Positions 40,237-50,187 of a DNA stretch of 64,000 bases are shown piece after piece. The translations under genes and the position numbers were made by a program. This DNA comes from Dissulfuribacter thermophilus. Lineage in GTDB: Bacteria > Desulfobacterota > Dissulfuribacteria > Dissulfuribacterales > Dissulfuribacteraceae. The stretch is from NCBI RefSeq assembly GCF_001687335.1, contig NZ_MAGO01000001.1, positions 310,001 to 374,000 of the forward strand, read 5' to 3'. The stretch's first letter is position 1. Each line of letters begins with the position of its first letter. The notes below the pieces were generated by a model. That model was not told the origin of the DNA. It ran no database searches and saw only the letters and a program-made list of their open reading frames with translations.

Positions 40237-42756
40237 ATGCTTGAGGAATGGAATTTGATAGTGTACTCTCGACCACCTATGATGGAAAAGGTAAACATTG
40301 AACGGTTCCTAGACAAAATTATAGGCCCTGCTCGTTATATTGGAAATGAAGTGAATATTAGGAATCGGAGCTGGGATGGGGCCAAGGTCCGGTGCTGTCT
40401 GGTATTCCCAGACCTTTATGAGATTGGAATGAGTCACCTAGGGCTCCACATACTCTATCATATAATTAATTCATTGGACTGGGCCCTGGCTGATAGAGTC
40501 TATTGCCCTGCTCCAGACCTCGAAAGGGAGTTAAGGGAGACTAAAACACCTCTATGGGGACTCGAGGCAAGAAGACCATTAAAGGAGTATGACTGTTTAG
40601 GAATAACTCTACCCTATGAACTGTCATTCCCGAATATTCTGACTATATTAAAACTTGCTGGGATCCCCTTTTGGGCTAAGGACAGACTGGAGACAGATGA
40701 TCCTATAATCATTGGTGGCGGGAGCACTGCATTCAATCCAGAGCCAGTTTCTGAGCTGTTTGACGCCATAGTCATTGGTGATGGTGAAGAAGCCATTGGG
40801 GAGATCCTTTCCCTGATAAGGGAGTGGAAGGAGGGAAATGGGACCAAAGAAGAGCTCCTTCGCTCTTTTACCAAGGTTGAAGGACTTTACGTTCCTCTTT
40901 TCTATACCCCTAATTACGGAGACAAGGGTGAGTTTTTAGGGCTTGAACCCACGCAAACGGCCCCTGAGCGTATTAAAAGGCGTTTTGTGAATGATCTTGA
41001 GTCAGTGCCCCTCCCTTCACCACCCCTGGTCCCCCTTGCCCGAATAGTGCATGATCGCCTTGGGATCGAGATTGCAAGAGGATGTACCAGGGGATGCCGT
41101 TTCTGCCAGGCTGGAATTATCTACAGGCCAGTTCGCGAAAGGAAAATTGAGACCATTGTCTCCTATGCAAAGGAGGCCCTAGCACAAACGGGCTTTGATG
41201 AGGTTTCCCTTTTGTCGCTGAGCACTGGGGAATATTCAAAGCTTGAACCTCTTATTTGTTCTATGATGGCCATGTTAAGGCCTGAATCTGTGGCCATGTC
41301 TCTTCCATCACTTCGCGTTGGGACCCTTACACCAAAGATTATGGAAGAGATTAGAAGTGTGAGAAAAACTGGTTTTACAATGGCCCCAGAGGCAGGCTCT
41401 GAACGCTTAAGAAGCGTCATCAATAAGGGTATAACTGAAGAGGATCTTATTGAGACGGCAAAAAAGGCCTATGAGGCAGGCTGGCAAAGTATGAAACTCT
41501 ATTTCATGATAGGCCTTCCTACAGAGGAGGATGAGGATGTTGAGGCAATTTTGGACCTTGCTCGAAAGGTAAAAGCCCTCGCTAGAAAAGGGGGAGTGAC
41601 AGTGAGCGTAGGGACATTTGTCCCAAAACCTCACACCTCCTTTCAATGGGAACCTCAGATATCTATAGAGGAATCTAGACGAAGATTGGATCTCCTCAAG
41701 CGTAACAAGAGAAGGGGGATTCGCCTCAAATGGCATGAGCCCAGACAGAGTTGGCTTGAAGGGGTCTTTTCAAGAGGAGATAGGAGGCTTTTGCCAGTCC
41801 TGATTAAGGCATGGGAAAAGGGGGCTAGACTCTCTGGATGGACAGATTATCTAGATCTCGATCCATATATTGAGGCAGGAAATTGTCTGGGAATTGACCT
41901 CAACATGTACCTGGCTGCGCGTGATATTAATAGGCCGCTTCCATGGGATCACATCGACACTGGCGTAAAGCGTCGCTTCCTTTTGAAGGAGAGGCAGCGA
42001 GCTCTCTCACTTGAGCGAACATATGACTGTAGAAAAGGGCCATGTCAGGGGTGTGGAGTATGTGATTTTAAAGAGATACGACCTATTGTCCACAGTGCTC
42101 AAGAGGTTGGACAATATGATATAAATGAGACAAAATCTGAAAAAGAAGATTCAACTATTTATTACTATACATTGAGATATGCTAAGCTCAGTGATGCAAG
42201 GTTTTTAGGTCATCTTGACACCATGAGGGCATTTCACAGGAGTGCGCGTCGAGCTAGGTTGTCTTTGGCCTTTTCAAAGGGATTTCATCCACATCCCATA
42301 TTTCAGTTTGAGGAGGCCTTAGCTCTTGGCTTTGAAAGTGTCAATAGTTACTTTACAATTGGATTGAAGCGTTCGATATCCTGTGATGAACTAAAGTATA
42401 GACTCAATGAGACTCTGCCTGGAGGATTTATGGTCCTCGAGGCCCAAGGGCCAAGTAGTGTGAAAGGCCTTGCTTGTCCAAAACAAAAGGCCTTTGTTTT
42501 GTGGTTTGAAGGTATTGAAAAGATGGATTTAGTAAAATCCATCCTAGCAAAAGGACAAGGATTTAAGGTGGTTAATAAGGGGCTGGATGATCTAGTCAAA
42601 GGAATCTCTTTACCCCATCCCTGGAATGGGAGCGGGCCTTTTTGGATATTCAATCCTCCAAAAAGTAATTTTAAAAGACCGGATCGAATACTTAAGGACA
42701 CCCTTTGGCATGAAGAGAAAACTATGCCGACTATAAGGGTGCTTGTAATTGATTAA
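40237..42756 (+). CDS. B12-binding-type radical SAM protein fused to a DUF2344 domain
   Basis: 839 residues. The N-terminal part resembles the B12-binding-type domain of this family (YEIGMSHLGLHILYHIIN, GGSTAFNPEPVSEL). The radical SAM core has CTRGCRFC within EIARGCTRGCRFCQAG and TMAPEAGSERLRSVINKGI. The C-terminal 230 residues (LRYAKLSDARFLGHLDTMRA, AFSKGFHPHPIFQFEEALAL) match DUF2344, which is often a separate gene. The fused form is common in bacteria; function is unknown, with a suspected role in RNA modification. ATG 40234 is an equal alternative start. It is followed by the CDF gene after 9 bases. Confidence 0.85.
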   Translation: MLEEWNLIVYSRPPMMEKVNIERFLDKIIGPARYIGNEVNIRNRSWDGAKVRCCLVFPDLYEIGMSHLGLHILYHIINSLDWALADRVYCPAPDLERELRETKTPLWGLEARRPLKEYDCLGITLPYELSFPNILTILKLAGIPFWAKDRLETDDPIIIGGGSTAFNPEPVSELFDAIVIGDGEEAIGEILSLIREWKEGNGTKEELLRSFTKVEGLYVPLFYTPNYGDKGEFLGLEPTQTAPERIKRRFVNDLESVPLPSPPLVPLARIVHDRLGIEIARGCTRGCRFCQAGIIYRPVRERKIETIVSYAKEALAQTGFDEVSLLSLSTGEYSKLEPLICSMMAMLRPESVAMSLPSLRVGTLTPKIMEEIRSVRKTGFTMAPEAGSERLRSVINKGITEEDLIETAKKAYEAGWQSMKLYFMIGLPTEEDEDVEAILDLARKVKALARKGGVTVSVGTFVPKPHTSFQWEPQISIEESRRRLDLLKRNKRRGIRLKWHEPRQSWLEGVFSRGDRRLLPVLIKAWEKGARLSGWTDYLDLDPYIEAGNCLGIDLNMYLAARDINRPLPWDHIDTGVKRRFLLKERQRALSLERTYDCRKGPCQGCGVCDFKEIRPIVHSAQEVGQYDINETKSEKEDSTIYYYTLRYAKLSDARFLGHLDTMRAFHRSARRARLSLAFSKGFHPHPIFQFEEALALGFESVNSYFTIGLKRSISCDELKYRLNETLPGGFMVLEAQGPSSVKGLACPKQKAFVLWFEGIEKMDLVKSILAKGQGFKVVNKGLDDLVKGISLPHPWNGSGPFWIFNPPKSNFKRPDRILKDTLWHEEKTMPTIRVLVID

Positions 42757-42765
42757 ATAGATTAT

Positions 42766-43638
42766 ATGGGGCATGGTCATCATCAAGATTCTTCGGAAAA
42801 TATAAAAGTTGCATTCTTACTCAATCTCTCTTTCACTATCCTTGAGTTTCTAGGGGGATATTTTACAAATAGCGCAGCGATATTTGCCGATGCAGTGCAT
42901 GACCTTGGGGATTGTCTCGCCCTTGCCCAGGCCTGGTATTTTGAGCGCCTTTCTCTGAGAGAGGGAGACGTTCGTTATACCTATGGATATAAGAGATTTT
43001 CAATTTTTGGTGCACTCATTAGTAGTGTGGTTCTCCTGGTAAGCTCCACCTTTATCTTGATCGAGTCAATCCCAAGGCTTATTTCTCCGGAGACCACCTA
43101 TGCTCCTGGTATAGTGGTGTTTGCCGTAGTTGGAGTTATCGTTAACGGGGCGGCAATGTTCAGGTTAAGGCACCTAAAGGGCCTAAATGCCAGGGTTGTA
43201 GCCCTTCATTTCCTTGAAGATATCCTGGGTTGGATAGCAGTACTCATCATGGGTACTATCCTGTTGTTTAAGGAAATTTACATACTGGATCCGATCCTCG
43301 CTATCATCATTACCGTATATATACTTGTAAATGTCTTTAAGAATATTAAGGGGCTTTTTGCAGTATTCATGCAAGCAGTTCCAAAGGGTCTAGACCTAAA
43401 AGAGATAGAGAAAGCTATTAAAGGCATGGGAAAAGTTAAGGACATCCATCACTTGCATCTATGGTCTCTAGATGGTGAACACCACGTGTTAACAGCACAT
43501 ATTGTTGTTGATTGTGACATAACAAAAGAAGACTATTTTTCCATAAAAAACAAAGTAAAAGAAGTAATAGCAAAATTTCCCATATATCATTCCACTATTG
43601 AGATAGAACTCGAGGGCGAATCCTGTCGAATGAAATAG
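42766..43638 (+). CDS. Cation diffusion facilitator (CDF) metal exporter
   Basis: 290 residues with six membrane segments. The start is His-rich (MGHGHH). Metal-site residues are visible in NSAAIFADAVHDLGD (HxxxD) and in HFLEDILGW. The cytoplasmic C-terminal domain has DIHHLHLWSLDGEHHVLTAH. The HxxxD pattern points to zinc or a related divalent metal. A terminator follows. Confidence 0.92.
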   Translation: MGHGHHQDSSENIKVAFLLNLSFTILEFLGGYFTNSAAIFADAVHDLGDCLALAQAWYFERLSLREGDVRYTYGYKRFSIFGALISSVVLLVSSTFILIESIPRLISPETTYAPGIVVFAVVGVIVNGAAMFRLRHLKGLNARVVALHFLEDILGWIAVLIMGTILLFKEIYILDPILAIIITVYILVNVFKNIKGLFAVFMQAVPKGLDLKEIEKAIKGMGKVKDIHHLHLWSLDGEHHVLTAHIVVDCDITKEDYFSIKNKVKEVIAKFPIYHSTIEIELEGESCRMK

Positions 43639-43682
43639 GACCGAGGTCCTTGTTCCTCTTTAGACCGGGGTCTTTTCCTTTT
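43637..43682 (+). terminator. Terminator after the CDF exporter
   Basis: AGGACCGAGGTC (43637-43648) pairs with GACCGGGGTCTT (43663-43674) with two mismatches and one G-U pair across a 14-base loop. It is followed by TTCCTTTT. The rest of the gap to 43878 is AT-rich and shows no gene. Confidence 0.65.
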
Positions 43683-43878
43683 AAGATCACCTCATATGTT
43701 AGTTCTTTAGATGAAATATGATTTAAAAGTTTAAGTTAGCTTCTTTGACTTTGCTTTATATAGTCTTTATAAAAGGCTATAAAAAAAACTATTCAAGTCT
43801 TTTTCTAATATGTCCGATAGTTAACTTAATAATATTATTGATAATCGATGACAACTACGGGAGAACGGAGATAGTTGT

Positions 43879-46050
43879 ATGACGTATCCTATCATATATG
43901 TGATAGATGACGACAAAGTATTACTAGAATTCATTAAAGATGTTTTGGAAAGAAAGGGCTATTTTACACGGCTCTATGAAAATGCGGAGGATTGTCTAAA
44001 GTCCTTGAATGAACGAGCTCCAGATCTAGTCATAGCAGATCACGCATTGCCAGGCATGGATGGATGCAGTCTCCTAGAACATATGAGAAAACAGTGTCCT
44101 AAGGCATGGCGGATTCTCATAACAGGCAAGCAGGTTGACGACCGTCTAGTTAGAGATGCTGTGAACAGGGCAGGAGTCCACCACTTCATTCAAAAGCCCT
44201 TTGGGGTAGAAGAGTTTCTATTTGCTGTGGAAAAGGCCCTTGAAGATCAACGCCAATACGTGCAATTACAGGAGCTTTTGAATGAACTAGAGGACCTTGC
44301 TCGAAAAAAGGCCAAAGAGGCCCTTTCCTTTCAGAGGCGTTATAAATCGCTATTTGAAAAGCTCCACCTTGGGGTGTTTGTGACTAAATGGGATGGAGAG
44401 ATAGTAGAACTCAACCCTTTTGGAAGGTGGCTCTTTGGGATCAAAGAAGAAAATTATATAAAGGTTTCAATAAAGGATCTATTACCAACTGAACTCATAT
44501 TTTCAAATATCCAGAGGCTACTCAAAGAAAAAGGTGAAGTAAGAGGCCTTGAAACAGTATTGATTCAGTCTGGTGAGAAGGAGAAAGAGATCCCCATAGC
44601 CATCACTGCATTTTTCCTTGAAGACCCGGATCTCGGGCGCCTAATTTTGGGAATAATAGAGGATCTCACTAAAGATGTGGAATTGAAGGCAAGGCTATTT
44701 GAGGCCCAGCTACAACTTAGGTCCACAATCGATGCAATGAAGGACTTAATCTTCACTGTCAATCGAGATCATGAAATTGTCTCCTGGAATAAGGCCATAG
44801 TGGATTTTTTGGGTGACGATTATCAGGAGTTAAAGGGAAAGAAATGCTTTGAGGTCTTTGGCGGAATTGATGGACTGTGTTGTGTTAAAGACAACCTGGA
44901 AGGTTCTGTCTGTCCATACTTTCAAAAGGTATTTGACCTCGGTCAGGAGGAGAGGAGGACATTTTGTGTCAATAAAGAAAAAGATATCTATTGGGAACAC
45001 TGGATTTATCCCATTTGTGACATATCGGGCAATGTGATGCAGGCCGTAATCGTATTTAGAGACGTTTCAGAGGACTTCAAGAAGAACCTCGAAATAGAGA
45101 GGATGAATAGGGAACTCGCAAGGCTCTATGATGAGGCGAAGAAGAAGAATCAAGAATTTGAAAAATTAATAAAGGAATTAAAAGAGGCCCAGGCCCATCT
45201 CGTTCAATCTGAAAAGTTGGCCTCCATCGGACAACTCTCAGCTGGAATTGCCCATGAAATTAATAATCCAGTGGGATTTATTAGTAGTAATTTGAATACA
45301 CTCAAGGATTACGCGGCAGATCTCGAGGAGTTCTTTCGTAAGGTCATAGAGATCGTGGACAGCGTCCAGGAAAAATGTGGTGAAGACAGCGAGGTAGCAA
45401 CACTGTTAGGCGAATTTAATGAACTCAAAGAGGAGCTGGATATTGATTTCATATTAGATGACATTGAAAATCTCATTGAGCAGAGTCTTGAGGGGACAGA
45501 GCGAGTTCGAAAGATAGTTCAGGATCTCAAAGAGTTCTCGCACAGCGGAAAGGAAGAGCTAGAGTATGCAGACATAAATAAGTGCCTTGAAAGCACCCTT
45601 AATATCGTGTGGAATGAACTGAAATACAAGGCAGAGGTTAAAAAAGACTTTGGGAAACTGCCTCTTATGCCATGTTATCCACAAAAACTCAACCAGGTCT
45701 TTATGAACATATTGGTAAATGCTGCCCAGGCAATTGAAGATCGTGGTGAAATAAGGATCAAGACCCATGTAGTAGATACTCCAAAACAAGGCATAGAGGT
45801 GATCATTGAGGATACAGGAAAGGGTATGACTGAAGAGGTCAAGAAACGGATTTTTGAACCCTTCTTTACCACCAAGCCCGTTGGTAAGGGGACAGGGCTT
45901 GGCTTACACGTAAGTTATAAGATCGTAAAGGCCCACAAGGGAGAAATAAGAGTGGAATCAGAGCCAGGGCAAGGCACTCGCTTTACCATCTTTTTACCTA
46001 TTTTAAATGAAAAAGAACTTGAAAGTGAACAGCAAAATGGAGAAAAATAG
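43879..46050 (+). CDS. Sensor histidine kinase with N-terminal receiver and two PAS domains
   Basis: 723 residues. Order: receiver (YVIDDDKVLLEFI, VIADHALPGMDG, FIQKPFGVEEF); a helical linker; PAS 1 (FEKLHLGVFVTKWDGEIVEL); PAS 2 (ATIDAMKD-type, with extra cysteines CFEVFGGIDGLCCVKD); a coiled coil; the H-box (GIAHEINNPVGF); and ATPase motifs (NILVNAAQAIEDRG, DTGKGM, GKGTGLGL). No membrane span, so cytosolic. The cysteines in PAS 2 could bind a cofactor. It starts a six-gene cluster, with each junction overlapping or nearly so. Confidence 0.88.
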   Translation: MTYPIIYVIDDDKVLLEFIKDVLERKGYFTRLYENAEDCLKSLNERAPDLVIADHALPGMDGCSLLEHMRKQCPKAWRILITGKQVDDRLVRDAVNRAGVHHFIQKPFGVEEFLFAVEKALEDQRQYVQLQELLNELEDLARKKAKEALSFQRRYKSLFEKLHLGVFVTKWDGEIVELNPFGRWLFGIKEENYIKVSIKDLLPTELIFSNIQRLLKEKGEVRGLETVLIQSGEKEKEIPIAITAFFLEDPDLGRLILGIIEDLTKDVELKARLFEAQLQLRSTIDAMKDLIFTVNRDHEIVSWNKAIVDFLGDDYQELKGKKCFEVFGGIDGLCCVKDNLEGSVCPYFQKVFDLGQEERRTFCVNKEKDIYWEHWIYPICDISGNVMQAVIVFRDVSEDFKKNLEIERMNRELARLYDEAKKKNQEFEKLIKELKEAQAHLVQSEKLASIGQLSAGIAHEINNPVGFISSNLNTLKDYAADLEEFFRKVIEIVDSVQEKCGEDSEVATLLGEFNELKEELDIDFILDDIENLIEQSLEGTERVRKIVQDLKEFSHSGKEELEYADINKCLESTLNIVWNELKYKAEVKKDFGKLPLMPCYPQKLNQVFMNILVNAAQAIEDRGEIRIKTHVVDTPKQGIEVIIEDTGKGMTEEVKKRIFEPFFTTKPVGKGTGLGLHVSYKIVKAHKGEIRVESEPGQGTRFTIFLPILNEKELESEQQNGEK

Positions 46051-47734
46051 TCCGTTAAAACAACTCATTGAGCGGTTTCCTGAACCTTTAATCCTGGTGA
46101 ATAAAAATGCCTTTTTTTATTGCAATCAGTCAGTTAAATCCCTTTTGGGAGACAGGTTAGACCCCTTAAGGTTATTCCCTGACCATGTTGTCCAAAAATT
46201 AGAGTCTGTGACCCAAGAGTCAGGAGTCTTAAAAGGCGAGGAGATTAGCCTTAACCTAAAGGATAAGGAAGAACGTCATATTGCAATATCTGGTGTGGCT
46301 GTAGGCGGAACAGGTTTGTTTCTTATTTATGACTTAACGGAAATAAAGACTCTTTTAAGGATTTTAAAAAACAGTAGGGACAAGTTTAGGACAGTCCTTG
46401 ACGCCCTACAGGATATTGTCTTCGTTGTTGACAACAGCCTTAAAATTCAGAACGCAAACTTGGCTGCTGCTCAATGGTTGAATGAAGACATTAAAAATAT
46501 AATTGGTAAAGACTGTACCATCATATACGAGAAGAATAGGCTAAAGGAAAGAGAGCCTAGTGTATCCCTTGTCAAAAAGGTTTTTGATCTCAAGGAGCCT
46601 CAACAGACTGAACTAAAATTAAATGACCCCAATGGTGAACAACGGTGGTTCTTGCAACTAGCCCTTCCAATATTTGATGACAAGGGACAGGTACGTCAAG
46701 TAGCCATTATCTTACAGAATATTCATGATCAAAAGGAAAAAGAGGCATCTATTCTGAGTCTTAATAAGGAGCTTAAAGAGAAAAACGATCGGCTCGAGAA
46801 ACTTATTAAGAGATTAAAAGAGACCCAGGCTCAATTGATTCAGACTGAGAAGATGGCATCTATTGGACAATTGGCTGCTGGTGTGGCCCATGAGATCAAT
46901 AATCCAGTGGGTTTTGTAAATAGCAATGTCCAGACTCTCAGAGATTATGTTCAAGATATTTTGGACCTCTTGGTTCTGTATGATGAGTTTAAAAATGCGG
47001 TGTTATCAGGAGAAAAGGCCAAAATCAATGAACTGGCTGATGCAATAGAGGCTAAAAAGGATGAGATAGACCTTGAATTTTTGTTGAATGATATATATGA
47101 GCTTTTGGAACAATCTGAGGATGGCCTTGAGAGAGTAAAGAAGATTGTACAGGATTTAAAGGATTTTTCCCATGTAGATCAGGCAGAACTCAAGGAAATA
47201 GATATTAATTCTGCTATACTTAGCACATTAAATGTAGTTTGGAATGAACTAAAATATAAGGCGAATGTAAAAAAAGAGCTTTCAGAAGACATTCCCTTGA
47301 TCCTTGGTTTCCCTCAGAAATTGAATCAGGTGTTCATGAATATCTTGGTAAATGCTGCTCAGGCCATTGAAGATAGAGGGGAAATAAAGATAGTGACTAG
47401 AAAGGTTGAACATCCCAGATTGGGTGTGGAGATTGAAATATCAGATACAGGGTGTGGCATGACAGAGGAGGTGAAACAGAGGATCTTTGACGCATTTTTT
47501 ACTACAAAGCCAGTGGGTAAGGGGACTGGGCTGGGGCTAAATATTGCCTACAAAATCGTTAAGGCCCATAAGGGAGAGATTAGAGTTTCTTCACAGCCTG
47601 GAAAGGGGACTACAATGACAGTTTTTCTCCCAGTATTAAACGAAGAAGAAATAAAGGATTCCCTTCAACGGGAAGAGGGGGTCGCCAGTGTTTGGATGGG
47701 GGCTTTAGAGGAGGAATTGAATGTCCAGAGATGA
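46037..47734 (+). CDS. PAS-domain sensor histidine kinase, paralogue of its neighbour
   Basis: 565 residues. Two PAS-like regions (IERFPEPLILVNKNAFFYC and VLDALQDIVFVVDN), a coiled coil, H-box GVAHEINNPVGF and the same ATPase motifs (NILVNAAQAIEDRG, GKGTGLGL). The kinase core is very similar to that of the preceding gene, including a long helical insertion after the H-box, so the two arose by duplication. There is no receiver. An alternative ATG at 46007 would deepen the overlap with the upstream gene; neither start has a strong ribosome binding site. Confidence 0.85.
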   Translation: MEKNSPLKQLIERFPEPLILVNKNAFFYCNQSVKSLLGDRLDPLRLFPDHVVQKLESVTQESGVLKGEEISLNLKDKEERHIAISGVAVGGTGLFLIYDLTEIKTLLRILKNSRDKFRTVLDALQDIVFVVDNSLKIQNANLAAAQWLNEDIKNIIGKDCTIIYEKNRLKEREPSVSLVKKVFDLKEPQQTELKLNDPNGEQRWFLQLALPIFDDKGQVRQVAIILQNIHDQKEKEASILSLNKELKEKNDRLEKLIKRLKETQAQLIQTEKMASIGQLAAGVAHEINNPVGFVNSNVQTLRDYVQDILDLLVLYDEFKNAVLSGEKAKINELADAIEAKKDEIDLEFLLNDIYELLEQSEDGLERVKKIVQDLKDFSHVDQAELKEIDINSAILSTLNVVWNELKYKANVKKELSEDIPLILGFPQKLNQVFMNILVNAAQAIEDRGEIKIVTRKVEHPRLGVEIEISDTGCGMTEEVKQRIFDAFFTTKPVGKGTGLGLNIAYKIVKAHKGEIRVSSQPGKGTTMTVFLPVLNEEEIKDSLQREEGVASVWMGALEEELNVQR

Positions 47735-48581
47735 AGGTAGCAGCAGACAGGCTGTGTTAATAGTAGATGATGAAAAGAACATCCTCCAGGCGCTGAGAAG
47801 ACTGCTCAGGAAAGAGCCATTCAAGTTGTTTTTAGCTGAGAGTGGGGAAGAAGGCCTCAAGATCTTAGAAAAAGAGAAAGATATCGACCTCATAATTTCA
47901 GATCAACGCATGCCTGGGATGACAGGGACAGAATTTCTAGAAAAAGCGGCTAATCTCTATCCTGACACCACCAGGATAGTCTTGAGCGGATATGCTGATC
48001 TGTCAACTATTACCGAATCTATAAATCGTGGCCACATCTATAAATTTCTAATGAAGCCCTGGGACGATGAGGAATTAAAGGGCGTGATCAGAGAGTGTCT
48101 AGAACTGTCTCGTCTTAAAAAGCAAAATAAAGCCCTAGAACAAGAACTGAAGCAGAGGAATCAAGAGCTTGAATGGTTGAATAAACACCTAGAAAATGAA
48201 GTGGAGCGAAGAACTCGCGCCCTACATCAGAGAAATCTAGCACTCCAACAGTATCAGCATATTCTTCACCAATTGCCTATCGGTGTGGTGGGAGTAGGAG
48301 ACAATGGAAGGATTGCATTTGTGAATAAATGGATCATGGGAAAAATGGCAAAGTGTTGCCCTGATCCTCTGGATGAAGAGCTTCAGCTTGTTTTTGGCGA
48401 GAGGATTTCTCAACAACTCCTTTCTTTAGATGAAAAAAAAACGGTCTTTTCAGTAAAGGTGAAGGATATGTGGGGAGGAGATGGGGAAGTAGTTTTAAAG
48501 GGCGCAATGATATCATTTCCAGGTGGAGCAAAGGGATATGTCCTTTTGATGGACGACTATTTTGAGGGAGATGAAAAATGA
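47721..48581 (+). CDS. Response regulator with receiver and PAS-like domain
   Basis: 286 residues. Receiver: LIVDDEKNILQALRRLL, IISDQRMPGMTGTEFLEKA, KFLMKPWDDEEL. A coiled coil follows (about 125-175) and then a PAS-like region (QLPIGVVGVGDNGRIAFVNK). There is no DNA-binding domain. GAGGAGG precedes ATG 47721 and overlaps the kinase gene. It is probably a phosphorelay intermediate for the two kinases. Confidence 0.83.
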   Translation: MSRDEGSSRQAVLIVDDEKNILQALRRLLRKEPFKLFLAESGEEGLKILEKEKDIDLIISDQRMPGMTGTEFLEKAANLYPDTTRIVLSGYADLSTITESINRGHIYKFLMKPWDDEELKGVIRECLELSRLKKQNKALEQELKQRNQELEWLNKHLENEVERRTRALHQRNLALQQYQHILHQLPIGVVGVGDNGRIAFVNKWIMGKMAKCCPDPLDEELQLVFGERISQQLLSLDEKKTVFSVKVKDMWGGDGEVVLKGAMISFPGGAKGYVLLMDDYFEGDEK

Positions 48582-49861
48582 GTGGTGAACATTCGGACAC
48601 AATTCTTTTTGTAGATGATGAAGAAAATATCCTCAAGGCGATTTATAGGCTTTTGAGGAAAGAGGGCTACGAGATTGTCACCACTACAGATCCCTTTGAG
48701 GCGCTGGATATAGTTAGAGAAAAGCATGTCTCGGTGATCGTTAGTGACCAGAGGATGCCTACTATGGCAGGGACAGAACTCCTTGAAAAGGTAAAGGAGA
48801 TAAGTCCGGATACTGTAAGGATCATCCTAACAGGATATGCAGATATGAATGCGGCTCTTGATGCTATAAATAAAGGAGGGGTCTATAGATTTATAAATAA
48901 ACCCTGGAATGATGAAGATTTTAAGGCCACCTTGAGGCAGGCTGCCTTTCAGCACTATCTAATTACTGAAAACAAACGATTAATGAAGGTTACCCAGGAG
49001 CAAAATAAAAAGCTCCAGGAATTGAATTCTCAACTCGAAAAAAAGGTCCTTGAACGCACTGAACAACTGAGAAAGAAGCATGATCAATTAAAGAAACTAT
49101 ATCATAGGCTCCAGATAAACTTTAGGGACACAGTTAGGGTCTTTATGGAGCTCATAGAGCTTTTTGATACCTTCCTGGGCGGACATTCCAAGAGGGTGGC
49201 TACGCTTTCTAGGAATCTGGCCGAGAGGATGAACATCTCAGGAGTGGACCTTGACCTTATTGAAATAGCTGGTGCATTACACGATATAGGGCTCATTGGA
49301 ATGCCAAAGGAGATCTTTCGATCGAGCTATGAAAAGCTGAGTTCTGCCCAAAAGGCCCTTTTCAGAGCCCATCCAGAGATAGGATATAGCCTTTTATACA
49401 AAATAGAGTTTCTCAGGCAAGTAGCAGTAGTGGTTAGGAGCCATCATGAACGATTTGATGGAAAAGGATTTCCAGACAAGCTACCCAATGTGTCTATTCC
49501 TATTGGGGCGAGGATTGTCAGTGTAGTGAGCGCATATGATATGTATAAATATAGGGACAAATTTGACAAGGATAAGGCGCTAAAATTTTTGAGAAAAGAT
49601 GCAGGGACTTTTTTTGATCCAACTGTAGTAAAGGCCTTCGAAGATACTCTTCACACTATTAGTCCTTTGAAAGGAGAAATGGCACTTAGTCTAGATGAAT
49701 TAAAAGAGGGCATGAGGCTTGCGAGAGAGATAAAAACTGCGTCGGGTAGAGTGCTCATGGCAAAAGATTCTGTATTGACTCAAGGGCATATTGTAAGGTT
49801 GAAGAAATTTCATCTAGTAGATCCTATAGTGGATAGGATATACGTATACTATCAGCCTTAG
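48578..49861 (+). CDS. Receiver-HD-GYP response regulator (cyclic-di-GMP phosphodiesterase type)
   Basis: 427 residues. Receiver (FVDDEENILKAIYRLLRK, IVSDQRMPTMAGTELLEK, FINKPWNDEDF), coiled coil, then an HD-GYP domain with HDIGLIGMPKEI, AHPEIGYSLL and HHERFDGKGFPD, where GYP reads GFP. HD-GYP enzymes hydrolyse cyclic-di-GMP. A C-terminal tail (LDELKEGMRLAREIKTASG) resembles the next small protein. The start overlaps the previous stop by ATGA. Confidence 0.88.
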   Translation: MSGEHSDTILFVDDEENILKAIYRLLRKEGYEIVTTTDPFEALDIVREKHVSVIVSDQRMPTMAGTELLEKVKEISPDTVRIILTGYADMNAALDAINKGGVYRFINKPWNDEDFKATLRQAAFQHYLITENKRLMKVTQEQNKKLQELNSQLEKKVLERTEQLRKKHDQLKKLYHRLQINFRDTVRVFMELIELFDTFLGGHSKRVATLSRNLAERMNISGVDLDLIEIAGALHDIGLIGMPKEIFRSSYEKLSSAQKALFRAHPEIGYSLLYKIEFLRQVAVVVRSHHERFDGKGFPDKLPNVSIPIGARIVSVVSAYDMYKYRDKFDKDKALKFLRKDAGTFFDPTVVKAFEDTLHTISPLKGEMALSLDELKEGMRLAREIKTASGRVLMAKDSVLTQGHIVRLKKFHLVDPIVDRIYVYYQP

Positions 49862-49872
49862 GAGGACTTGAT

Positions 49873-50187
49873 TTGGCTCGAGATGCATTGAAGACAGTGG
49901 ATGATCTAAAGGAAGGAATGACTCTTTCAAAAGATCTATTTTCACAGACTGGTACCCTACTTTTGAAGGGAGGTGAGGCCCTCACTGAAGATACTATAGC
50001 ATGGCTCAAGAGGCTTGATATAAAGGCGGTATGGGTGAAGGAAGGAGGACGCGAAGGATTGACCGAAGAAGAAGTAGAACGAATCAAGGAAGAACTTGAT
50101 TACAGATTTCGACGTGTTAAGGGAGATCCTTTAATGGATGACATAAGATCTTGTATTTTTCAGTTTCTTACTGGTAGGGAAGCATAA
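49873..50187 (+). CDS. Small protein homologous to the C-terminal tail of the upstream HD-GYP protein
   Basis: 104 residues from TTG 49873, which has GGAGG (49861-49865) at good spacing; no other start is plausible. VDDLKEGMTLSKDLFSQTG, then LLLKGGEALTEDTIAWLKRL, aligns by eye with the end of the preceding HD-GYP protein (LDELKEGMRLAREIKTASG, VLMAKDSVLTQGHIVRLKKF). It is a free-standing version of that accessory domain. Its stop overlaps the HDOD gene start by one base. Function is unknown; it may modulate the HD-GYP or HDOD protein. Confidence 0.75.
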   Translation: MARDALKTVDDLKEGMTLSKDLFSQTGTLLLKGGEALTEDTIAWLKRLDIKAVWVKEGGREGLTEEEVERIKEELDYRFRRVKGDPLMDDIRSCIFQFLTGREA

